In this document: positions 1 through 4,825 of the stretch, piece by piece | How positions within the stretch are numbered: position 1 is the first letter of the stretch | Layout of the letters: every line of letters starts with the position of its first letter | Assembly: GCA_004558975.1 (NCBI GenBank) | Contig: SFZB01000088.1 | Coordinates: forward strand, 1 to 5,018 | From: a bacterium | GTDB taxonomy: Bacteria > Bacillota > Clostridia > Oscillospirales > CAG-272 | Length of the DNA: 5,018 nucleotides | Direction of reading: 5' to 3' | Notes under the pieces: generated by a model | Seen by the model: only the letters and a program-made list of their open reading frames with translations | Databases searched by the model: none | What the model was told of the DNA's origin: nothing | Position numbers and translations under genes: made by a program

Positions 1-204
1 ACACTTCTGATCCACTACCTCATCCGACAGATTGTTCTGTTCGACGACAAAGCGGAAATCTATTACAACACCCCGACTGACACCACACCCGGTGACGGTC
101 GGGGCTTTTCTTTTTATAAGACATGGAAAAACTATTCGGTCTATTCCGCGCATGCGCTCTTGCTGTCCGAAAACCGTCGGATGGAGTTTTCGTTTGGTAT
201 TTGA
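1..204 (+). CDS. C-terminal fragment of a probable large serine recombinase (5' part outside window)
   Basis: Frame 1 is open from the window edge to a TGA at 202-204, giving the last 67 residues of a protein that starts upstream. The stretch LLIHYLIRQIVLFDDKAEI followed by YYNTP and then GFSFY resembles the end of large serine recombinases of Clostridia, in which a hydrophobic helix leads to a V-x-x-DDK-x-EI-x-x-N strand close to the C-terminus. In the family these proteins are site-specific DNA integrases/excisionases of phages and integrative elements, with the catalytic serine in an N-terminal domain that is not visible here. The other two forward frames hit stops early and do not read like protein. 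The gene converges on the tRNA at 296-372. Oddly, a strong terminator-like hairpin (71-104) lies inside the frame, and the last ~27 residues after GFSFY look less family-like, so the tail may be altered. The assignment rests on a short fragment and recollection of the family, so it is moderate only. Confidence 0.55.
   Translation, partial: TLLIHYLIRQIVLFDDKAEIYYNTPTDTTPGDGRGFSFYKTWKNYSVYSAHALLLSENRRMEFSFGI
71..115 (+). terminator. Terminator-like hairpin within the recombinase frame
   Basis: Bases 71-84 pair with 91-104 around a 6-nt loop (85-90). Thirteen of 14 positions pair, including one T-G wobble, and the single mismatch is A80/A95. The stem is followed by CTTTTCTTTTTA, a good U-rich tail for plus-strand transcription. 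It has the form of an intrinsic terminator but lies about 90 bases before the stop codon of the surrounding frame. It may truly end the transcript early or be a coincidence of coding sequence. Confidence 0.6.
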
Positions 205-243
205 GCGAAACGAACGCAACAGAAAAACACTCTCCCACCAAGA

Positions 244-289
244 CAAAAGAAAAAGTCCAAGCCGTTCCCTGTGGGGGTTCGACTTAGAC
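244..289 (-). terminator. Intrinsic terminator of the tRNA-CAU gene
   Basis: On the minus strand, starting a few bases beyond the tRNA CCA end, GTCTAAGTCG (289-280) pairs with CGGCTTGGAC (264-255) over 10 bp with two G-T wobbles. An AA/AA internal loop and an inner CCC/GGG stem follow (277-275 with 269-267). The U-rich tail TTTTTCTTTT occupies 254-245. This is a textbook terminator for the tRNA transcript and separates it from the convergent recombinase gene. Confidence 0.85.
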
Positions 290-295
290 CTGTTT

Positions 296-372
296 TGGTG
301 GATCATGTAGGACTCGAACCTACGACCAACCGGTTATGAGCCGGTAGCTCTAACCAACTGAGCTAATGATCC
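296..372 (-). tRNA. tRNA with anticodon CAU (elongator Met, or Ile2 if lysidine-modified)
   Basis: The reverse complement folds as a complete 77-nt cloverleaf. It has a 7-bp acceptor GGATCAT/ATGATCC, D-stem GCTC/GAGC with loop AGTTGGTTA, anticodon stem ACCGG/CCGGT with loop CTCATAA (anticodon at 338-336), T-stem GTAGG/CCTAC with loop TTCGAGT, discriminator A and an encoded CCA (298-296). It is not the initiator: G1-C72 is paired, and the anticodon stem lacks three consecutive G-C pairs of the GGG/CCC type. CAU anticodons also serve tRNA-Ile2, whose C34 is converted to lysidine by TilS. The T-arm and anticodon arm resemble Firmicute Ile2 genes as I remember them, so automatic labelling as Met could be wrong. 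It is transcribed alone, with a promoter at 511-539 and a terminator at 244-289. Confidence 0.97.
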
Positions 373-510
373 GGAGGGGGTAAAAAGCGGCGTGGGGCCG
401 GCACCGTAGGGCGCTATAGATGGGCTATCACAGTTGCCGCAGTCGCTGCCGGCGTAGTAGACATTGCCGGCGCCCGGTTGGCGCAGGCGGGCTCTGCCGT
501 AACTCTAATC
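373..510 (-). other. Long leader between a strong promoter and the tRNA-CAU gene
   Basis: Roughly 130 nt lie between the predicted transcription start (about 504) and the first base of the tRNA (372). I find no second tRNA, no credible open frame with a ribosome binding site, and no known riboswitch in it. The self-complementary hexamer GCCGGC occurs three times (397-402, 448-453, 466-471), and the last two can form a hairpin with a 12-nt loop. The leader must be removed by RNase P or other processing if this promoter makes the tRNA. Confidence 0.5.
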
Positions 511-539
511 ATTGTAGCAAAGACGCGGGAAAATGTCAA
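511..539 (-). promoter_or_regulatory. Near-consensus SigA promoter, directed toward tRNA-CAU
   Basis: On the minus strand the -35 is TTGACA (539-534, a perfect match), the spacer is exactly 17 bp (533-517), and the -10 is TACAAT (516-511, one difference from consensus). The predicted start is near 504. The first recognisable gene downstream is the tRNA at 372. The promoter lies beyond the 3' end of the histidine-phosphatase gene, so the tRNA has an independent unit. It is the strongest promoter match in the window. Confidence 0.88.
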
Positions 540-587
540 GAGGGGCAGGAGGTAAAGGGGCGCGGTGACGCGGCAGCCGGGTGGTCG

Positions 588-625
588 GTGGGAGAAACGC
601 GCCGGCGAGCGCGCGTTCTACCCAC
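588..625 (-). repeat. Inverted repeat just after the phosphatase stop codon
   Basis: Bases 588-602 and 611-625 form a 15-position stem with two mismatches and an 8-nt loop (603-610). It begins three bases after the TGA of the histidine-phosphatase gene. No T-run follows on either strand, so it is not a standard intrinsic terminator. It could act as a 3' stability hairpin or as a weak, U-tail-less terminator. Confidence 0.6.
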
Positions 626-627
626 GG

Positions 628-1350
628 TCAGATAGGCGTCTCGCCGTTATAGCGGGTGGGGAGGTTTTCGGCGTAGAGGTGGGAGTCGTTCGAGAGCTGG
701 AGCATCTCGGGGATGACTTCGGTATCCGTGGTACTGTTCGCGAAGCGGATCACCGTCATCGAACTGTGCCCGAGCCCCATATGCGTGCTGAACAGCGGAT
801 AGGGGATGCCCAGGACGGAGGAAAGAAACGCCATGCCAAACCCCTCGTGCGCAAAGAGCGCGACACGCTTTTCGTTCGGGGCAACGGCGGTATAGGTGCG
901 GGAGGCGGGATCGAAACGGTAACCGAGACTCTCAAGGAATGCATAGGTGTTCGCGCGGATGCGCGCTGTGCCGTCCCCGCACGCATGAGAGCGGAAATAG
1001 TCGTGCCGATACCAGTCGTCGCCGAGGGCGGCGATCTCCGGGGAGACCAGCAGTTTCCGCGCTTCGGCATCCTGATAGACCCAGCGGCGGTGCCCCTCCG
1101 CATCCGCAACGGTAAATTCACCCCAGGCGAGGTCTTCGTTGCACCAGTCAAGCACCGTCGGTGTGAGGTGTAGCAGCTCCTGCGTCGGCTCTGCGGTCTG
1201 CCGCGCCCGGTGAGAGGGAGACACATAGATTTCGTCTAATCCGTAGCGGGCGAGCCGCCGCGCGAGCGCCTCCGCCTGACGCTCGCCGAGCGGGGTCAGC
1301 CGGTTGGGGTCATAGATCGGTTCTCCGTGGCGTATGTAAAACAGCAACAT
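628..1350 (-). CDS. Histidine phosphatase superfamily protein (phosphoglycerate-mutase-like)
   Basis: A 240-residue cytosolic protein of the phosphohistidine-phosphatase/phosphoglycerate mutase fold. The N-terminus MLLFYIRHGEP carries the RHG signature (R7, H8 as nucleophile, G9). SPSHRARQTAEP gives the second phosphate-binding arginine (R50), E72 in WCNEDLAWGEF is a candidate acid, and H168 in FAHEGFG is the second catalytic histidine. Residues about 85-150 form the variable insert that sets specificity. The start at 1350 is chosen because the first beta strand begins there and AAAGGA (1362-1357) lies 6 bases upstream. A longer frame from 1467 would add 39 residues without family character. 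The full catalytic set argues for an active phosphatase or mutase. The substrate is not predictable: members act on sugar phosphates, nucleotides, cofactor intermediates and others. There is no sign of an operon with ppdK, since a terminator and a 437-base gap separate them. Confidence 0.92.
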   Translation of the reverse strand: MLLFYIRHGEPIYDPNRLTPLGERQAEALARRLARYGLDEIYVSPSHRARQTAEPTQELLHLTPTVLDWCNEDLAWGEFTVADAEGHRRWVYQDAEARKLLVSPEIAALGDDWYRHDYFRSHACGDGTARIRANTYAFLESLGYRFDPASRTYTAVAPNEKRVALFAHEGFGMAFLSSVLGIPYPLFSTHMGLGHSSMTVIRFANSTTDTEVIPEMLQLSNDSHLYAENLPTRYNGETPI

Positions 1351-1356
1351 AACGGA

Positions 1357-1362
1357 TCCTTT
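1357..1362 (-). promoter_or_regulatory. Ribosome binding site of the histidine-phosphatase gene
   Basis: AAAGGA on the minus strand, six bases before the ATG at 1350. It decides the start codon in favour of 1350 over the upstream in-frame ATG at 1467. Confidence 0.75.
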
Positions 1363-1587
1363 CGTAACGGTGGCTTTGCACCGGGAAATGGGATGATGGC
1401 GAATAAAAGGGCGTCCGGGGGGAACGGCAACGCAGGGAGGTGAGCATGCGGAAAGGGACGGAAACAACGGGGAGATGCCCGAAGAACCGGGCGCCGCGCG
1501 GTTGGCGACTTCTTACCCATGCGCCGTTTCACAGGGCGATGGAATGAGATGAGAATACCCCGTTCGCCGGGCTCTGCTTTCCTTTTG
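1363..1587 (-). other. Long untranslated leader of the phosphatase gene
   Basis: About 225 nt separate the candidate -10 (1588-1593) from the ribosome binding site. Small hairpins can be drawn: CGGTG/CACCG at 1368-1383 close to the start, and a 5-bp GCCCG/CGGGC stem further upstream. I recognise no riboswitch class, T-box or leader peptide. Open frames crossing it read as low-complexity, Pro/Arg-rich sequence and are not credible genes. Confidence 0.4.
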
Positions 1588-1593
1588 ATTTTA
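1588..1593 (-). promoter_or_regulatory. Candidate extended -10 promoter for the phosphatase gene
   Basis: The minus strand reads TGCTAAAAT, an extended -10 (TG-n) followed by TAAAAT, one difference from TATAAT. A T-rich stretch lies upstream but no good -35 is present at 16-18 bp. The predicted start is near 1580. Extended -10 promoters often do without a strong -35. Confidence 0.5.
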
Positions 1594-1613
1594 GCACAAA
1601 AATAGCACAAAAA
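1592..1613. repeat. Tandem 11-bp direct repeat over the candidate promoter
   Basis: TAGCACAAAAA is repeated exactly twice, at 1592-1602 and 1603-1613. One helical turn separates the copies. They overlap the candidate -10 and its upstream region, so they could be binding sites for a regulator or simple slippage. Confidence 0.8.
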
Positions 1614-1638
1614 TGCCCGCCGCGCAAGACGCGGCGGG
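1604..1638 (-). terminator. Second terminator-like hairpin downstream of ppdK
   Basis: A perfect 9-bp stem CCCGCCGCG/CGCGGCGGG (1616-1624 with 1630-1638) with loop CAAGA. On the minus strand it is followed by CATTTTTGTGCTATTTTTG, giving a usable U-tail. It lies about 65 bases past the main ppdK terminator and may be a backup, insulating the phosphatase promoter that overlaps its tail. Confidence 0.6.
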
Positions 1639-1700
1639 GTCTTTCATCGTTTTCGGGAGGGACTGTTTGTGAGGAGCGTGGACCGTGACGGCTGCACAAG

Positions 1701-1727
1701 AAAAACCCCGCGCCGGGAGGCGCGGGG
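1701..1727 (-). terminator. Main intrinsic terminator of ppdK
   Basis: A perfect 9-bp GC stem CCCCGCGCC/GGCGCGGGG (1706-1714 with 1719-1727) with a 4-nt loop. On the minus strand it is followed by TTTTT (1705-1701) and CTT. A shorter T-run on the other side (1731-1735) makes it partly bidirectional. It sits about 60 bases after the ppdK stop. Confidence 0.93.
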
Positions 1728-1745
1728 TCGTTTTTATGGTTTGCT

Positions 1746-1788
1746 ATTCGCCGTGGCGTGAGCGCGGCTCGCGGAGCGAGCGGCGAAT
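1746..1788 (-). repeat. Hairpin overlapping the ppdK stop codon
   Basis: ATTCGCCG (1746-1753) is a perfect inverted repeat of CGGCGAAT (1781-1788), whose last base is the final A of the ppdK TAA stop. The interior can itself fold (GCTCGC/GCGAGC, 1767-1781 region). No U-tail follows directly, and the true terminator comes 20 bases later. It may protect the mRNA 3' end. Confidence 0.65.
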
Positions 1789-4388
1789 TACTTCGCCTGT
1801 GCGATCGGCACGCGGAACGGCGAGCAGGAAACGTAGGTCAGACCGATCTTGTGGCAGAACTCGACGGAGGACGGGTCGCCGCCGTGCTCACCGCAGATAC
1901 CGGTGTGCATGTTCGGGCGGACGGACTTACCGAGGTCGACAGCCATCTTCATCAGTTTACCGACACCGGCCTGGTCGAGCTTCGCGAACGGGTCGTTCTC
2001 GTAGATCTTGGTGTCGTAGTAGGACGGCAGGAACTTGCCGGCGTCGTCACGGGAGAAGCCGAAGGTCATCTGGGTCAGGTCGTTCGTACCGAAGCAGAAG
2101 AACTCAGCCTCTTTCGCGATTTCGTCTGCGGTCAGAGCGGCACGCGGGATCTCGATCATGGTACCGACTTCATAGTGGAGGTCAATGCCAGCTTTCTTGA
2201 TCTCGGCGTCAGCGGTCTTGACCACAACGTCCTTCACGTACTTGAGCTCCTTGACCTCGCCAACCAGCGGGATCATGATCTCGGGGGCAACCTTCCAGTC
2301 GGGGTGCTTCTTCTGCACTTCGATCGCGGCACGGATGACAGCGGTGGTCTGCATCACGGCGATCTCGGGGTAGGTGACCGTCAGACGGCAGCCGCGGTGA
2401 CCCATCATCGGGTTGGCTTCATGCAGCCCCTGAATGATGCCCTTGACTTCCTCAACGGTCTTGCCCTGTGCTTTCGCGAGGGCTTCAATCTCGCTCTCCT
2501 CGGTGGGAACGAACTCATGGAGCGGAGGATCCAGGAAACGAATGGTGACAGGCTCGCCTTCCATCGCCTCGTAGAGAGCCTCGAAGTCTGCCTGCTGCAT
2601 AGGCATGATCTTCGCGAGAGCCGCCTCACGGGCAGCTACGGTGTCGGCGCAAATCATCTCACGGAATGCCGCGATACGATCCGGGTCGAAGAACATGTGC
2701 TCGGTACGGCAGAGACCAATCCCCTCGGCGCCCAGTTCACGTGCCTTCTTGGCATCGCGCGGGGTGTCGGCGTTGGTACGAACCTGGAGGCGACGGAACT
2801 CGTCCGCCCACTTCATGATTCTGCCGAAGTAGCCGCCGATCTCAGCGTCCACCGTCGGGATAATACCGTCGTAAATGTTACCGGTGGAACCGTCGATGGA
2901 GATATAGTCGCCCTCATGGTAGGTCTTGCCGGCGAGGGTGAACTTCTTGTTCTCTTCATCCATGACGATGTCGCCGCAACCGGAGACGCAGCAGGTGCCC
3001 ATGCCGCGCGCGACAACGGCCGCGTGGGAGGTCATACCGCCGCGGACGGTCAGAATGCCCTGAGAAGCCTTCATACCCGTGATGTCCTCGGGAGAAGTCT
3101 CGAGACGGACAAGGACAACTTTCTTGCCCTGTGCCTTCCATGCTTCCGCGTCATCGGCGGAGAACACGATCTGGCCGCAGGCAGCCCCGGGCGATGCGCC
3201 GAGACCCTTACCGATCGGCGTCGCCGCCTTCAGAGCCTTCGCGTCGAACTGCGGGTGCAGGAGGGTGTCGAGGTTACGCGGGTCGATCATGAGGACAGCC
3301 TCTTCCGGCGTCTTCATACCCTCGTCAACGAGGTCGCAGGCGATTTTCAGAGCCGCCTGAGCGGTGCGCTTACCGTTACGGGTCTGGAGCATGAAGAGTT
3401 TGCCGTGCTCAACGGTGAACTCCATGTCCTGCATATCGTGGTAGTGGTTCTCGAGAATGGAGCAGACTTCGGTGAACTGCTTGAAAGCGTCCGGGAAGAG
3501 TTCTGCCATCTTCTCGATCTTGAGAGGCGTGCGGACACCGGCAACGACGTCCTCGCCCTGTGCGTTCGGGAGGAACTCACCCATGAGTTTCTTTTCGCCG
3601 GTCGCAGGGTCACGCGTGAAGGCAACACCGGTGCCGCAGTCGTCACCCATGTTACCGAATGCCATCATCTGTACGTTGACGGCAGTACCCCAGGAGTAGG
3701 GGATATCGTTATCGCGGCGATACACGTTCGCACGCGGGTTGTCCCAGGAGCGGAACACGGCCTTGATAGCGCCGACGAGCTGTTCCTTCGGGTCGGAGGG
3801 GAAGTCCGCACCGATCTTGGACTTGTACTCGGCCTTGAACTGGTTGGCGAGCGTCTTCAGGTCGTCCGCGGTCAGTTCCACGTCGTAGTGCACGCCCTTC
3901 TCGGCTTTCATCTTGTCGATGAGCTGCTCGAAGTACTTCTTGCCGACTTCCATGACGACGTCGGAGTACATCTGAATGAATCTTCTGTAGCAGTCCCATG
4001 CCCAACGCGGGTTCTTCGACTGCTCTGCGATGACCTCAACGACTTCTTCGTTCAGACCGAGGTTCAAAATGGTGTCCATCATACCGGGCATGGATGCACG
4101 CGCGCCGGAACGGACGGAAACGAGCAGGGGGTTCTTCTTATCGCCGAACTTCTTGCCGGTGATCTCCTCCATCTTGCCGATGTAGGTCATGATCTCCGCC
4201 ATGATCTCGTCATTGATCTTGCGACCGTCTTCGTAATACTGGGTGCACGCCTCCGTGCTGATGGTGAAGCCCTGGGGTACGGGAAGCCCGATGTGGGTCA
4301 TTTCCGCCAGGTTTGCGCCCTTACCGCCGAGCAGCTCGCGCATATTCGCGTTACCCTCGGTAAACAGGTAGCAATACTTTTTTGCCAT
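1788..4388 (-). CDS. ppdK: Pyruvate, phosphate dikinase (EC 2.7.9.1)
   Basis: A complete 866-residue cytosolic enzyme that interconverts pyruvate + ATP + Pi and PEP + AMP + PPi. In anaerobes it supports PPi-linked glycolysis or PEP formation. Three parts are visible: an N-terminal ATP-grasp region (about 1-340) with GGKGANLAEM at 21-30, R93 in SVRSGA and R337 in LQTRNGKR; a swivelling phosphohistidine domain (about 390-505) with GGMTSHAAVVARGMG and catalytic H455; and a C-terminal PEP/pyruvate barrel (about 510-866) with R561, R617, E746, N769 and C832 in HTGICGEHGG. These match the Clostridium symbiosum enzyme as I recall it (H455, R561 and R617 with the same number, later residues shifted by one; 874 residues). 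The start at 4388 has GGAGG nine bases upstream and a standard N-terminus. The gene is monocistronic, with its own promoter and terminator. T453 is present next to H455, the site regulated by reversible phosphorylation in plant and some bacterial homologues, but no regulator gene is in the window. Codon use is strongly biased: no TTA, CTA or TCA. Confidence 0.98.
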   Translation of the reverse strand: MAKKYCYLFTEGNANMRELLGGKGANLAEMTHIGLPVPQGFTISTEACTQYYEDGRKINDEIMAEIMTYIGKMEEITGKKFGDKKNPLLVSVRSGARASMPGMMDTILNLGLNEEVVEVIAEQSKNPRWAWDCYRRFIQMYSDVVMEVGKKYFEQLIDKMKAEKGVHYDVELTADDLKTLANQFKAEYKSKIGADFPSDPKEQLVGAIKAVFRSWDNPRANVYRRDNDIPYSWGTAVNVQMMAFGNMGDDCGTGVAFTRDPATGEKKLMGEFLPNAQGEDVVAGVRTPLKIEKMAELFPDAFKQFTEVCSILENHYHDMQDMEFTVEHGKLFMLQTRNGKRTAQAALKIACDLVDEGMKTPEEAVLMIDPRNLDTLLHPQFDAKALKAATPIGKGLGASPGAACGQIVFSADDAEAWKAQGKKVVLVRLETSPEDITGMKASQGILTVRGGMTSHAAVVARGMGTCCVSGCGDIVMDEENKKFTLAGKTYHEGDYISIDGSTGNIYDGIIPTVDAEIGGYFGRIMKWADEFRRLQVRTNADTPRDAKKARELGAEGIGLCRTEHMFFDPDRIAAFREMICADTVAAREAALAKIMPMQQADFEALYEAMEGEPVTIRFLDPPLHEFVPTEESEIEALAKAQGKTVEEVKGIIQGLHEANPMMGHRGCRLTVTYPEIAVMQTTAVIRAAIEVQKKHPDWKVAPEIMIPLVGEVKELKYVKDVVVKTADAEIKKAGIDLHYEVGTMIEIPRAALTADEIAKEAEFFCFGTNDLTQMTFGFSRDDAGKFLPSYYDTKIYENDPFAKLDQAGVGKLMKMAVDLGKSVRPNMHTGICGEHGGDPSSVEFCHKIGLTYVSCSPFRVPIAQAK

Positions 4389-4396
4389 TCTTGTTT

Positions 4397-4402
4397 TCCT
4401 CC
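4397..4402 (-). promoter_or_regulatory. Ribosome binding site of ppdK
   Basis: GGAGGA on the minus strand, with GGAGG nine bases before the ATG at 4388. It is a near-perfect Shine-Dalgarno in an A/T-rich, probably unstructured context, as expected for a well-translated gene. Confidence 0.9.
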
Positions 4403-4519
4403 AAATATATTTGTATGTTTGCTAACAGGTCGGGGCGGCTCGTCCGGCGCCGAAACGCCGAAAAGCCCGAAAACAAAGCCGTAAGGCGGTCTGCGCCCGA
4501 CGACTTCCTTTCATTTGCC
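4403..4519 (-). other. ppdK 5' leader
   Basis: About 130 nt lie between the predicted transcription start (about 4519) and the ppdK ATG. The middle is GC-rich with several short complementary CGGC/GCCG blocks (4437-4490), so it can fold; the last ~30 bases before the Shine-Dalgarno are A/T-rich and open. No known riboswitch is recognised. A 30-codon frame starts at 4514 almost at the transcription start, but it has no ribosome binding site and reads as Arg/Ala-rich sequence. Confidence 0.45.
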
Positions 4520-4525
4520 ACGGAT

Positions 4526-4554
4526 ATTCTACCACAAATGTCCCTTTTTTGAAA
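4526..4554 (-). promoter_or_regulatory. ppdK promoter (extended -10)
   Basis: On the minus strand the -10 is TAGAAT (4531-4526), preceded by TGG to make an extended TGnTAGAAT. A weak -35, TTTCAA (4554-4549), stands 17 bp upstream. Two A-tracts, 4550-4545 and 4562-4556, lie about one helical turn apart at and above the -35 and could act like an UP element. The predicted start is near 4519. Confidence 0.75.
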
Positions 4555-4677
4555 GTTTTTTTATACACGCGCGTAAGAGTTTACATTTTGTTCATAAATT
4601 TTCGGCGCGGTAAGAGGGAGAACGCGCGGATTCCTCGGATGCAAGGTGAAAAGCGCAGCCTTTTTGTGTCTGCGGGC

Positions 4678-4706
4678 TTGTATTTTTGCCCCGTGTGTGG
4701 TAGGAT
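4678..4706 (+). promoter_or_regulatory. Promoter of tRNA-Arg
   Basis: The -35 is TTGTAT (4678-4683), the spacer is 17 bp, and the -10 is TAGGAT (4701-4706) preceded by TGG for an extended -10. The predicted start, near 4713, lies only about three bases before the tRNA. The -10 region TGTGGTAGGATA differs by one base from that of the divergent ppdK promoter. Confidence 0.75.
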
Positions 4707-4715
4707 AAAGCAGAT

Positions 4716-4792
4716 GTTTCCGTAGCTCAGCAGGATAGAGCGTCCGCCTCCTAAGCGGAAGGTCAGCGGTTCGAATCCGCTCGGGAACGCCA
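4716..4792 (+). tRNA. tRNA-Arg (anticodon CCU)
   Basis: A complete 77-nt cloverleaf. It has acceptor GTTTCCG/CGGGAAC with one T-G wobble, D-stem GCTC/GAGC, anticodon stem TCCGC/GCGGA with loop CTCCTAA (anticodon 4750-4752), T-stem AGCGG/CCGCT with loop TTCGAAT, discriminator G and encoded CCA (4790-4792). It decodes AGG (arginine). It is a single-gene unit with a promoter just upstream and a terminator starting three bases after the CCA. Confidence 0.98.
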
Positions 4793-4795
4793 GAG

Positions 4796-4825
4796 AGCCG
4801 CCTCCTTCCGGGAGGCGGCTTTTTG
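4796..4825 (+). terminator. Intrinsic terminator of tRNA-Arg
   Basis: A 10-bp perfect stem AGCCGCCTCC/GGAGGCGGCT (4796-4805 with 4811-4820), a 5-nt loop and a T-run at 4820-4824. It follows the tRNA CCA almost directly. Confidence 0.95.

Noticed and set aside
32..310. Plus-strand 92-codon frame at the left edge
   Set aside because: It is out of frame with the recombinase-like reading, runs through the tRNA terminator into the tRNA, and has no recognisable features.
391..475. A second, degenerate tRNA in the leader of tRNA-CAU
   Set aside because: GCCGGC blocks could mimic an acceptor stem, but there is no D-arm or T-loop consensus (no TTCGA element).
565..1173. Plus-strand 202-codon frame opposite the histidine phosphatase
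   Set aside because: Same codon-aligned antisense effect. It overlaps a gene with intact catalytic motifs and has no family resemblance.
1296..1610. Minus-strand 104-codon frame overlapping the phosphatase start
   Set aside because: Pro/Arg-rich sequence without a family, it covers the candidate promoter and leader, and it overlaps the real gene start in another frame.
1596..1652. 18-codon minus-strand frame starting at 1652 between the two terminators
   Set aside because: No Shine-Dalgarno, and its codons are simply the terminator stem and T-run translated.
628..4388. Phosphatase and ppdK as one operon
   Set aside because: They share a strand, but a strong terminator, further hairpins, a 437-base gap and a separate candidate promoter lie between them.
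1758..4484. Plus-strand 908-codon frame (GTG start) opposite ppdK as a real gene
   Set aside because: It is codon-aligned with ppdK and explained by the absence of TTA, CTA and TCA codons there. Its sequence (rich in Leu, Val, His, Arg, Asp) resembles no family.
4422..4514. 30-codon upstream frame in the ppdK leader as a leader peptide
   Set aside because: Its ATG lies about five bases from the predicted transcription start with no ribosome binding site. There is no run of regulatory codons typical of attenuation.
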